A stretch of DNA of 64,000 nt from positions 189,099,729-189,163,728 of the forward strand of contig OW386287.2 of the NCBI GenBank assembly GCA_936432065.2. The letters are read 5' to 3'. This DNA is from Rutpela maculata. Lineage: Eukaryota; Arthropoda; Insecta; Coleoptera; Cerambycidae. Below, piece after piece: positions 12,181 through 23,500 of this stretch. Numbering within the stretch: position 1 is the first letter of the stretch; every line of letters starts with the position of its first letter. The translations under genes and the position numbers were made by a program. The notes beneath the pieces are model-generated. The model made no database searches. It saw nothing but the letters and a program-made list of their open reading frames with translations, and was not told the DNA's origin.

Positions 12181-12275
12181 GATGGGGGTTTCACTTGCTG
12201 GTTTCACTAGGTGGTTTCTAAAATTGTTATTTCGAGCCCATACGATTTTATTAAACAAACAAGTTCTGTTAAATT

Positions 12276-14310
12276 ACACAGCCCCACAAAAAAAAAGTTC
12301 TGTACCAGAAGCGTGAATACATAGATTTTGTATATTTTTTTATGCTGAATCCGAATCTGCAGCCAAAAATATGGGTTACCCAAGTAGTTTTTTAGTAAAA
12401 CGCAAAAACATCCCCTAAAATAAAGTGAAGTAAAGCTTTATAATGAAATGCAACAATTTGTAAATACTGAGAAAACATTTTAAAATAAGATTTTGAGCAT
12501 TCGAAAGAAATATATGCAAATTAAACCCATACCCACCCCCACGAGGAGGTTAATTCCACCCTCATGATCAAATAACGCATGTTATAGTGCAAAACAATGT
12601 GAAAAGCCATAGCCTCGTAGTTTGTAATTCCAAATATACAAATGTAGGTTGGCAGACAATATACCTAAAAAATATAATATAATCTTATTTTTAAGGGGCT
12701 TGAAACCACCTCTGCAGACCTAGGTATTTCTTACCCCTTTGAGTCACATATTTTTCTATTCAATGGTTTGGTCTAAATTTTGTTAGCGTGAGTCCGAATC
12801 CGAAAATTCCTGGATAAAAGATGGCGGATCCAATATGGCGGATGTAAAAATCGGAAAAACATTCAAAATTTGAAGATTATGGCTGAAACTTGTTACTCGG
12901 GGGTTTTTGGACTCGCTGATCACGATTCTCCGTAGACGCCTATTTGGTAAAAATAATAAAAAAAATTTTTTTTCGCGCCACATTTTAAATATCCTGCGAA
13001 ACATATTATATCTAGTCGACATTCTGGGCATCTATTTCCATATACTCTAGTCAGAATAATTACTTATAATTCAATTTCCGCAATAGTTACCAACCTCAAT
13101 CTATCTTTATTATCTTAAATACTTTTAACAAACGTTAAAATATCAAACTGACAGATGTCAAACGGGACAAACGTCACTTTGGCAGCTGTCAAACTGGCAG
13201 ATGTCAAACAGGATAAACGTCATTTTGACAGATGTAAACGGGATAAACGTCACTCTGACAGATGTCAAATTGACAGTTACCTCCCCTCCTCTGCCTGGAT
13301 AGACGTGGTCGTAAGATTAATAATAATAATGTACTATTCGCCATTCAAATTTTTCAACCAGCTCACGTAACTCGTTAGGAAAGAGGTACTTTCAGGCTCT
13401 AAATTATAATTTCCCGCGATATTGCCACGATGCGCGATGATTAGCTTTATATATTTGGCTCCAAATCGTCCCTAGTTCATTCGTCCTCACTTTCACATTT
13501 AAGCGAGACTGCATACTGCAAATCGAATTTATATTCCGTGTTTCTCATTTTTAGACATTTGCCTATTTTTACTCAAATGCCTCAATTTTTTTAAACATTC
13601 ATAACGTATTTCTTTGGGTAGTAAATACCAATTTCTATGGTACTTTTTAATCCGCCATAAAGGGTCCGCCATTTTGGATTTAAGTTTCTTAATATCTTCA
13701 AATTTTGAATGCTTTTCCTATTTTTACATCCGCCATATTGGATCCGCCATCTTTCATTCAGGAATTTTCGGATTCGGACTTCAGATTCGTAATCAGCGAC
13801 CCCAAAAACCCGCGGTAGCAAAATTTAGACCAAACCATTGAATAGAAGAATATGTGACTCAAAGAAAGACTTAAAAGAAATACCTAGGTCTGCAGAGGTG
13901 ATTTCATGCCCCTTAAAAATAAGATTATATTATATTTTTTAGGTATATTGTCTGTCAACCTACATTTGTATATTTGGAATTACAAACTACGAGGCTATGC
14001 ACATTGTTTTGCACTATAATATTCGTTATTTGATCTTAAGGGTGGAATTAACCCCCTCGTAGGGGTGGGTATGGATTTAATTTGCATATATTTCTTTCTA
14101 ATGCTCAAAATCTTATTTTAAAATGTTTTCTCAAAGTATTTACGAATTGTTGCATTTCATTATAAAGCTTTACCGTATCACTCTATTTTAGGGGATGTTT
14201 TTGCGTTTTACTAAAAAACTACTTGGCTGCGGATTCGGATTCAGCATAAAAAATACACAAAATCTATGTATTCACGTCTCTGGTACAAAACTTTTTTTGT
14301 GGGGCTGTGT
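12276..14310. mobile_element. Foldback element, arms about 615 bp
   Basis: The left arm 12276-12885 (starting acacagccccac) and the right arm 13695-14310 (ending gtggggctgtgt) are reverse complements at high identity over nearly their whole length. Shared landmarks include 'acgcaaaaacatcccctaaaat', the 'ccacccc.acgaggaggttaatt' box and 'atggcggatccaatatggcgg'. The left arm lacks about 30 bp present in the right ('gggtttttggggtcgctgatt'). The 810-bp spacer contains a minisatellite at 13149-13276. There is no transposase ORF and no clear target duplication. Confidence 0.8.
13149..13276. repeat. Minisatellite of TGACAGATGTCAAA-type units
   Basis: Units of about 30-35 bp of the type 'gacagatgtcaaacgggataaacgtcactt' recur four times with drift, and half-units occur at the edges. 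The core TGACAGATGTCA is itself palindromic. The 71-codon ORF over it (13155-13370) is only the repeat read in frame. Confidence 0.75.
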
Positions 14311-14950
14311 TATTAGAGTGCCCAGTAAAATTTATATTAAAATCTCCGAATATGACGATTTTTTTTGTACTTTTCAGAAACGGTATTTACAATTCCTCGA
14401 ACTTATTTAAAAATATATTAAATTCACCTAGGCAATGCTATAATAATTGTTTTTATTGCATAATAATTTAAGCCACAAAAGTCTGCATGATTTTCACTAC
14501 AAAATTCATTCAAGTTTTATTTGGCTTTCATTAAGCCAGTGTTCAGAAAGACAAACGACTGGATATTTTTAATTTTCAGGAAAAAGAGAGTTGGTCTACC
14601 TTATTTGAAAGACATTGTATATTGATGTGAAAAATACCAGTTGCTAATCTCCCTGAGATTTGTTGGGTGGTATCTTTGTAAAATCCTGTTTGGGAGGAAA
14701 CCTGAATCTTCTAACTGCAGATCCGCATGGCCATATCTCTGGATTGTAAACTTCCGTCACATGATCAATGGGAAATGCCACCTTATAAGAAGTTCACTAC
14801 GATTCAGATATTCACATTCAAAATTGATTGTTGGTGCGTTTAGCTTTAGTGTCGCTAACAGTTCGTCAACTGTAGATTCAGCACTTATCCTATAAACATG
14901 TAAATATCCTTTTTTGGAATAGTCTGGACTGATTTTTACTGCAACTTATT

Positions 14951-16890
14951 ATAGTCCAGTGAAATTAGCAAATATGCATATTGTAATTCGTTTCAGGATG
15001 CCACGTGGATTAAACGATAGTTTTATTGATTACGAACATGACCCTGAATTTGGTCCACTTTTTGACCGCCGGAATATTGTTTATTTAACGATTTATTGTT
15101 GAAAAATCCAAAAAAATCGACTTTTTCAAAGATAACTCAAAGACCTTTAACGATAGGTTTTTCAATTTGTAGATACTGTTAGAACTTTGAAAAACGGTTA
15201 ATTTGAGAGCTGTTTCATTTAAAACACTTGAAAATTTGTTTAAATAGTTGCAAAAAACCGCGAATATTTTGGCAATTTGCAAATATTTTTCATTCTTTAA
15301 CAAAAGCATTTTAGTTCTTGAAACTTTGACAAATTATGTCTTTTTTTACCCCAAAGTTACCCTTAAAATTTCATCAAGAAATTTTAATTACTTTAAGAGA
15401 TATTCAATTTGTTTATTAAAAACATAAATAATGTAAAATGCAAATTCACCCAGTTCCCGTTGTCGTAGAGGGTTGATCCGGACATCATTTTTTTTTGTTG
15501 AGACTTAAACGTTAAGTTTTCATTAATGGTAAATCAAATTTGCATTATTTTTAACTTCAAAATGGCGTCTGAAAAAGTGTCACATTTTGAGGTTAGGTTT
15601 TTGCTAATAACTTTTAAACAAATGAAGATTTTGTAATATCGTTTTCATATCTTTGTTGCTGAGGTTTTTTTACACATTTAAAAAAAAATGACTCTGTAGC
15701 CTTACTAGAAGCCGAGATGATTTTTTTTTTATGAATTCGTAATGTGTTTATTAATAAACATTAACAGCTGAAACTTGGCGAATAACTAGTTTAATAGTTC
15801 TATCTTTGTAAAAGAGCTGAGTTTTGGGAAAAAAAATTCAATTTGCAACGATAACAATTAATTTTAAATCAGCGTCAGAAAAGGAGAGATAAGCATGAGA
15901 CATATCTGTAATACGCTCATAAAATGATCGAGACGAGTTCAAATCCGTGCGTCAACAAAAAATTTACCGTTTCTCCGATTTTGACTTTTTTCTTTTAATC
16001 TGGGGTAGAGTGATGAAATAATGATATCTGTCATGTCGATTTTTGGCTAATTAAACAATAATTTGTTATAAACAATTATTTTTGTTAAAAAAAAATTTTA
16101 CGAATTTATTAAAAAAAAATTATCTCGGCTTCTAGTAAGGCTACTACAGAGTCATTTTTTTTTAAATGTGTGATAAAACCCCAGCAACAAAGATATTGCA
16201 AAATCTTCATTTGTTTAAAAGTTATTAGCAAAAAACCTAACCTCAAAATGTGACACTTTTTCACACGCCATTTTGATGTTGAAAATAATGCAAATTTGAT
16301 TTACCTATAATGAAAACATAAAGTTTAAGTCCCAACAAAAAAAATGATGTCCGGATCAACTTTCTGCGACAACGGGAACTGGGTGAATTTGCATTTTACA
16401 TTATTTATGTTTTTAATAAACAAATTGAATATCTCTTAAACTAATTGAAATTTTTTGATGAAATTTTAGGGGTAACTTTGGGGTAATAAAAGACATATTT
16501 TTTCAAAGTTTCAAGCACTAAAGTGCTTTTGTTAAAGAATGAACAATATTTGCAAATTGCGAAAATTTTCGCGGTTTTTTGAAATTATTTCAACAAATTT
16601 TCAACTGTTTTAAACGAAACACCTCTCAAATTAACCATTTTTCAAAGTTCTAACAGTATTTACAAATTGAAAAACCTATCGTTAAAGGTCTTTGAGTTAT
16701 CTTTAAAAAAGTCGATTTTTTTGAATTTTTCAACAATAAATCGTTAAATAAACAATGTTCCAACGGTCAAAAAGTGGACCAAATTCAGAGTCATGTTCGT
16801 AATCAATAAAACTATCGTTTAATCCACGTGGCATCCTGAAACGAATTACAATAAATTTCAGTCTTTTTTTTACTAATTCTACTGGACTAT
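14951..16890. mobile_element. Foldback element, arms about 790 bp
   Basis: The ends are ATAGTCCAGT (14951-14960) and its exact complement (16881-16890). The arms run inward to about 15743 and 16098, sharing in opposite orientation 'ttcgtttcaggatgccacgt', 'gacaacgggaactgggtgaa', 'ctcggcttctagtaaggcta' and many more. The 354-bp spacer and the arms have no transposase ORF. The target duplication is not clear. It is a separate family from 12276-14310. Confidence 0.8.
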
Positions 16891-17124
16891 TATAGGTTTA
16901 TATCATTAAACCTATTACTTTTTTGCTGGGGATTCTATCTAAAAATGTTTAGATTTGTATGTGTGTTGTTATCAGGTTTTTGTGCAGTTTTTGGAAGTAT
17001 TTCTTTTTCAAGTATGTATGTTGTTTTTGTTGGGATATTCCTAGCGATTGTAGCATATTCTTTATGTTGGGTATTTTCTTGTCTATCTGGGCTATTTAAC
17101 TTGTTCTGTTAATAGCAATAACAA

Positions 17125-19215
17125 TGTCTTCACAGCAACATGAGGACTTTTGGAATAAAATACTGGAGGACGAAATGACTCACAATGAAAATGCTCTATG
17201 GATAGAACAAAAGCGTCGATGGCACCGAAGTAGTAAACCTAATGCATGGTCGAACTTTAGAGTGGAGTAGACAGAGTACAATAACTCTGGTTAAAATATA
17301 TCAGTGCTCTACATAAAATCTTAGAGCAGCAGTTAATAAAATGATATAACATACCGAGGAAGCCTCTGAATGACTAAGTACAGGAAATACTTTCCTCCGG
17401 TATAAAAGTAAAAACGCTATTATTCGAAAGCTTACCGGTCAATAACCTTTCTATCAACGATTTACAAAATCATTGCTGCATTAGCAAATAAAATCTATAA
17501 CTACTTGCTAAAGTACCAGATACTCCCAGAGGAACAGAGGGACGAAAAACGGAAATGTGGCTCTACCCTCGAAAGGTCAAATAAGAACAGAGAACACGCA
17601 AATAAAAATAGCAGTTCTCCAGAGATATTCTCTCTCGCCTTTACTGATTTGCGAGGCGCTCGCTGTCAAACCAACTAAATAAACAGAGTGAATGAAGATC
17701 AACTAAAGCAGAAGCTAGATATCGTCAAATTGTAGTGTTGATGTCAAGATGGAATTTGGCTTGGCCAAATTCGCTACAGTGGTCTTCCAGCGAGGTAAAG
17801 TGAAATTACTTAGAGAACATAGCATATGTCACAATGTGCACAGACCGATATCCCTAGCGCGTGCCGGTTGTCCAGACAACGAACTTGTTTTTCCTATTGC
17901 AGTGGTGACGCATGGTTGCATTGAATAGCTGCTCTGCTCGTTATTCTAGGAATATATTTTCTAGTGTTTTTCGCGATCGGTGTTTATTATATATTTCTGC
18001 GAATAAAATAGATGAAATGAAATTTATTTTAATTGCGACTGTCCAATATTAACAAACGAAAATAGTAAACTTAGTAGTTCTATTTTATTTAAAAAAGAAT
18101 TTTACCTGGCACTGGTATCATGTCCACAAATATACTCGATGCGCGAAGCTGTGACGGTTATCTTCTCTAAGTAATTTCACTATATGCATGTGAAGAACCA
18201 GAACATTATGCAAAGTGATCAATCTTCAATACGAAGTATGAATCTGGGAGAAACATAAGTATCTGGGTGTCAAAGAGAGAGCTGAAATATTATCGTCGCA
18301 TTAGGCAAGCTCTTAAGACCTAGTTAAACACCAAGAAGAAAATCTCAGCAATAAACACTATTGTTGTACCTACAGTTTCGGAATTGTCGATTGGCATCGA
18401 AACGACATCGCCAAAATGGACAAGAAGATGAAAGAAATTCTAATGGGCGGAATTCATGATCCGAAAGCACATGTGCAAAGGTTATACGTTAAGAGAAAGG
18501 ACTACAGCTGTGGATTAACAGAGCTAGAATCTGTTTATGACCTCTCTATCGTAGGACTCAGCTTGTATATCCTACAGAGGAAGCACAAATTCATACGGCT
18601 GGTTAAATAGCATGTTGAAGACAAGAACTTGTGTTCCATTAAGAAAGAAGCGTATAAAATCCGGGAAGAATATCTGGGAAGTAAAATCACTATGAAGTGG
18701 TTCAACAACTTGGACCTGAAGGGGGAATGGAGAGCATAATAATAGTAGCGCAGGAACAACCGCTAAATAATGTATCCCCAGAGAATGATCTTGAGGCAGC
18801 CTATTGACAGCAAGTGAAGAATGTGCGGCATGGAAGAAGAACATGTCAGTCACGTGGTAGTGGGATGTTCTACGTTGGCATCATCAGAGTACACTCACCG
18901 ACACAACAGAATGGCCAGATATCTAAACTGGGTCATGTGCAAGCCCTTTAATATACCGGTACCACAAAAATATCATGAATATATACCAGAAAAGGTTATC
19001 AATACCAACGACGTCGCACTTATCCTGGGACTTACCGATTATAGCTGACTGAAATTCGCGCGAAACGGCCAAGGGCTGTTGTAAACAGAAAGGAGAAATT
19101 ATTCTTGCTGAACGATGTGTCCATCCTAAATGACACCAACTTGATGCGCAAGGAAACAGAGGCGTTAAGCAAGTACCTCTAAATATAAGTTATCAAAATG
19201 TGGAATGCAAAAAAA
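17125..19215 (+). pseudogene. R2/R4-type LINE relic with restriction-like endonuclease
   Basis: Decayed plus-strand frames give, in order: 'EDFWNKILEDEMTHNENALW', RT text (17390-17570) of the 'ITCLPT.YKI..aIANKIYNYLLKYQILPEEQ' type, 'FGLAKFATVVFQRG', '(Y)KYLGVK', 'NDIAKMDKKMKEIL' (18416-18610, open), a zinc-knuckle-like 'CGMEEEHVSHVVVGC' (18821-19048, open), and then 'RPRAVVNRKEKLFLLNDVSI' with 'NDTNLMRKE' and 'MWN'. The last block matches the restriction-like endonuclease pattern (RPDxVxxxKxxxxxxIDVxxPxDxN) at the C-terminus of R2/R4-group LINEs. Many stops and frameshifts make it inactive. A 385-bp MITE splits it at 17798-18182. Confidence 0.75.
17798..18182. mobile_element. 385-bp MITE with TA duplication inside the R2/R4-type relic
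   Basis: The perfect 19-bp inverted ends AGTGAAATTACTTAGAGAA (17799-17817) and TTCTCTAAGTAATTTCACT (18163-18181) are flanked by TA (17796-17797, 18183-18184). Removing the element and one TA rejoins the host reading frame: '...VVFQRG' continues into 'MHVKNQNIMQSDQSS'. The interior has no ORF. TA duplication suggests a Tc1/mariner-type mover. Confidence 0.85.
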
Positions 19216-19729
19216 CAGAAAATACAGAATACAAAAAATTGCACTATTAGGAATCGCGCATATTTTAAGGAAAGTTTTGGACTAGGAGTCTTTATGATCC
19301 CTTGTTGGGATATGGACTCTGAGCTGTTCAAGTAGACTCATCAACGTCTCGCAGTGGGGTAGGTGACCCGAAAATCTGGCCAGCAATCTGAAACTTGGCT
19401 AATGATCCAAAATTAGGTTCAGGTTTATAAAAAAATTATTTAATAAAATCATTTCTCAAAAAGGTTAGAGGGGATGGAAAAGTTATATCAACAGAAAATT
19501 ACGAAATTTTTTATTTTTATGTATTCTGTAATGCTAGTGGTGGGAAAATATTTTACAAAATCTAACTTGTAAAAGTTTTTTAAGTTTCGAAAAAAACGTT
19601 CGAATATAATAATTATTAAATACTTGTTAATACATTTTGAAAAAAAATGTAGTATAGGTTTTGCATTTTTCCAGTGGACCATCGAAATCCGAAAAAAACG
19701 TCGGATCGAAATGAAAGTCATATCTATCG

Positions 19730-20410
19730 ACTCGAGAGCGAATTTAGAAAATTCCGTCCGTCGGTCAGTCGGTCTGTCTGTCTGTCACGCTCAGCCTCCC
19801 CTAATCCGTTTTCGGATTTCGATGAAACTTGGGTGGTTGATAGGAGGCCTTTAGAAAACCTTAACGCTGGAAGCCCGGCTCTGTTCGGAAACCGGAAGTA
19901 CCCGATATAGACGTTTCAAGTTTTTCGGGAAAAATTGATTAACTCGGTAACGGGCAGTCGGATCAAGATATTTCAAAAAAGAGATGGTGCCGCTGGCAAC
20001 GATCTAAAGATAAATATACCGGAGACTGTGTCAAAAAACAAATGGAAATTGAATTTTTTTGCAAAAAACTGGTTTTCTCGAAATCGGGCTAGGAAGCACG
20101 ATAACTGTCCAGGATATTGATCGATTTCGATGAGACTTGGTGGGATCGAAGGTACACGGCCACAAATGAAGCCTATTTTGGTGGCGGCCCGAATCCGTTG
20201 ACCGCAAGTATTTTTTCTAAGGCCGAGTATTATTTTCCATAGATATTGATAACTCCAGAACCGAAGGTCCGATTTTGATTTTCAAAAATGACGATTGTAG
20301 GGCTCGATTAAGTCTATTAGGTGACATTTGTGAGAAATTTGACAAAACAAAAGCGAATCTACAAATCCTGGAAAACTTAATTTTTTTGATAGATTCTACA
20401 AATACCCAAT
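19730..20410. repeat. Interspersed repeat with 'gtctgtctgtctgtc' head
   Basis: A GTCN-rich head (19757-19787) is followed by 'ttcggatttcgatgaaactt' and a long run of similar drifting phrases ('cgatttcgatgagacttggt'). The layout resembles the heads of repeat A (27430-27470) and 33290-33310 but with different text. No protein is likely; the small ORFs at 19624-20120 are incidental. Confidence 0.5.
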
Positions 20411-20413
20411 AGT

Positions 20414-20696
20414 TTCCTAATCAAAATCGAAAATTAAGTATTCCGTCGATCAATCTCTATAACCGATATAAAGCACGGACCTTTTTGGACAAAAAATCTG
20501 AAATAGAGTTTTTCGAAAAATTAAAAAAAATTTAAAAAAAAAACGAGTTATTTACAATATTCCTAATAAAAATCGAAAATTAAGTATTCCGTCGATCAAT
20601 CTCTATAACCGATATAAAGCACGGACCTTTTTGGACAAAAAATCTGAAATAGAGTTTTTCGAAAAATTAAAAAAAAAAAAAACGAGTTATTTACAA
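20414..20696. repeat. Tandem duplication, 146-bp period, two units
   Basis: Units begin at 20414 and 20560 and are almost identical: 'aatcgaaaattaagtattcc', 'gataaagcacggacct'-type text and an A-rich end followed by 'acgagttatttaca'. The differences are mainly in poly-A length. This looks like a recent local duplication. Confidence 0.85.
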
Positions 20697-21001
20697 GGAT
20701 GCATGACCACAATATAACCGTGTATTTCAAAATGTAGTCAGCTTTTACTTTAGTCAATGCAAAAAAAAAAGGTACTGAATCAGCCCAACAGGGATAAAAA
20801 GCATATCAAAATGTAGTTTTTAGCTTGTTAAAAAGCGTTTCAGGCTAGAAATAATTTCAATTTAAAAAGTGAAGGGCAAAATATGTGCTTAAATTTCAAA
20901 CGTAATATATTTATTTAATAAATAAAGAATACACCCGTTTTAAAAAAATGCCTTGGTCGCACTTGGAACGAAACTAAATGTTTCATTATTACCGGCTCCG
21001 G

Positions 21002-21056
21002 TGGCGCAGTGCTTAGGATGTTAGGCTTGCGACCACGGAGTCCCGGGTTCGAATCC
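21002..21056 (+). promoter_or_regulatory. RNA polymerase III A and B boxes of the SINE
   Basis: The A-box-like tggcgcagtgcttagg starts at 21002. The B box GGTTCGAATCC at 21046-21056 matches the consensus exactly. The spacing is tRNA-like. Confidence 0.75.
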
Positions 21057-21168
21057 TGGCTAGGGTATGGATGTGTAGTGGCGTTTTTCACGTGTTACCG
21101 ATATGGTAGCAGTGGGCTAGACTGCGGTTGTGTGAGAGACAACACGGTCTAGTCGCTCTCCTCTCCTG

Positions 21169-21179
21169 AGTTCGAGTCT
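21169..21179 (+). promoter_or_regulatory. Second B box in the SINE
   Basis: AGTTCGAGTCT lies between complementary 'cctgag' and 'ctcag' arms, as in a tRNA T-arm. It belongs to the second tRNA-like unit, and the same motif is intact in the other SINE copy. Confidence 0.6.
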
Positions 21180-21329
21180 CAGCTGCGGCAGATGGCAATG
21201 TCGCAGGGAATGGGTGTTGTGATGTTGTCTATGTGTGAGTGTCTGTTCTGGTAGAGTGGAAGATCAGCCTACGGCTGAACTGCGCCAGGACATTAATATA
21301 AACAAGGCTAATAATAATACTAAGAACAA

Positions 21330-23500
21330 TTAACATTTTACATTGACGACTTTAAATTGGCATTTACAAAAATATTACTGCTTATCACAAAATCTTAAGT
21401 TCTAGGAAATATATTATACACCTGAACTTGATGCCTCCATAGCAAAAAACTCGAATTTTAATATAGTAATAAACAAATAAACGAGCACAAAGATCTAATC
21501 AAACTTTAAAATCCACAACACACTATCTGTACTACTCGGTTTTGACTGATGTGGATGCTGAAATGAATCATGTAATGTCCAATTGCGATTCATATGTGTA
21601 AAGGTATTGGCTACACATAACTCAAAAGAGTGATCGTGTTAACTCTATTACATATTTTGATTTTTGGCCACGTTTTTAGCAACTAGCCTCACTGTGCGTC
21701 GCCTAAAGGGCCCAAAAACCTAGAGCGATCTCCCACATAGCTGAGAGTTCGATAAACAGTTTATAGCTACAGCTGTGAAAATGTGTCGCTTATTAAGTCT
21801 ACGATGAAAAAAATAACGTGTTTATTAAATAAGTGCGATAAAATTTAATAAATTCAATATATTTTGTATTTAACCAACCACAATTATTTATTTTAGACAA
21901 AAAATAATAATATTCTTAATGTTTATAGTGTAAATAAACATGAGCGAAATCACTGAAATAGAACTATATCTATTTATGCGGGGCATATACAAATGCTGAT
22001 ATTTAAAAAAAATATGAGATGAAAAAAGACGAGAAAGAAAAAAGTTACAATACACAGCTGAGTGTCAAATAGTGAACTACATACATTTAAAAAATCTTAT
22101 AAAAGTTGTCAATAGGTTTCTAAAGATTTCCAAGCTTACAAGAGAAACGACCTAATTGCTAAATTATTGTCTATGCTGTGGGTTGTTATGTTAATCATCT
22201 TTTATTGTTTCAAGACTTAATTAGTAACCGCATCGGTGATAGCTTATCCTTGAGTCAATATTTATATATTTACTGTTCATGATATGGCAAATAATAAAAC
22301 AGTTAAAATGATATTTTAGGCAAACGCTTGTAAGCGTAACTCTTTTTTCTAATAAATTATGTTGAATCTATTTTTTGAAACAATTTATTATTTTATTGTG
22401 TCAAATTTTATATTACATAATAATAATTTATTTTAGGTTTTTTATTATTGCTAATAAATGATCCATATGGCAACATTTCTCGTATTTTTACAGCAACATT
22501 GGGAAGAGTAGCCCAAAATGATTCTCTGGGGGGTAAATAGCTAGAGCATCTCTAAGAAAAGTAGAATTTCTTTTTACTTTCCCATATTGTGGGGTAATAT
22601 AAAGGAAGTATTGTTATCGCGAGAACAATGAGTTTGAGAAATGTTTTTGGTATATTTATACGTCTTCCAGACCTTGAACCCAAGAAAGTGGTTTTAAAAA
22701 ATGTCTGTGTAGTTGTTAGATACATTTTTGTAGACAATTATATGCCCTACAAAAAGGTTGGGTATGGTTACTTACTACTACTACTACTGCTCGAAATATT
22801 TAAGAAAAATCGTAAAAATCCCATTTTCTGTCATAATATTGTTAATAATATTTTATTTGATAAGAAATCCCAAACACTATTTTGTCTTAATTATTTTACA
22901 ACAGACTTTTAAAAATTGAATGGCAAAGAGTCGAGTGATACATTTTAAAATCTGTCAATTCTCGCGGTTGTCTACGTTATTAATTTTGTTATCTTTATCC
23001 ATTTGTTTCTGAGCAATATGGTTTTTATAGAAGAGGTAAAAACACAAACAAATTTTTACCAAATCGTCAAAATTATACCACATCATACTTTTGGCGCTAG
23101 AGATTATTTAGAAGATTCTGCTTTAAATTGCGAATTCGACATTTCAAGTTTCTTCATTCTGGTTTTCAAGGTCATCAACCAAGAGTCAGCCGACTAAACA
23201 CCAGTTGGCATCTGCATTACCGACCCAGAGGTATTGGGCTGCATTATCACATGTTCTGCTTTATTCAGAATATATAGATCCGTAGAAAAACTGTGCCAGT
23301 ATAGTAGTCACCTTGAAATATTGTACCTGCGTAGTACACACCTAAAGATGTACTCATAATACAGTTGATAATGCAGATCTTGACTGGTGTGGAGTTGAGT
23401 AACTCTTGAAAACCAAAATGAACTTGTTAAACAAATCTACCGCTACATTATACCTCATTTCGGGGTGATTTTTATTGGAAACCAGGGCTATAGCTCTAGC
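21330..23500. other. No gene seen
   Basis: AT-rich spacer. A short (CTA)n run lies at 22770-22787. Small ORFs at 22628-22912 and 23003-23197 show no recognisable motif. No TIRs were found. Confidence 0.5.

Larger units (their letters stand above)
20991..21325 (+). mobile_element. tRNA-derived SINE with two tRNA-like units
   Basis: The head 'ggtggcgcagtgcttagg' and 'cccgggttcgaatcctggc' form a tRNA-like pol III promoter. A second tRNA-like block follows, with 'ggtagcagtgggctaga' and 'cctgagttcgagtctcagc'. The body ends 'gccaggacatta' with an A/T-rich tail. The same 345-bp sequence occurs in reverse at 39911-43636, interrupted by a LINE, and this confirms it as a family. I found no clear target duplication for this copy. 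Confidence 0.85.

Noticed and set aside
13149..13276. CRISPR-like array
   Set aside because: Units drift, there are no unique spacers of constant length, and the setting is a eukaryotic transposon.
13155..13370. 71-codon ORF with repeating Asp/Lys/Arg pattern
   Set aside because: It is simply the TGACAGATGTCAAA minisatellite read in frame.
21041..21060. A functional tRNA gene
   Set aside because: The B box is perfect, but no full cloverleaf with acceptor stem is present and the sequence is repeated as a SINE.
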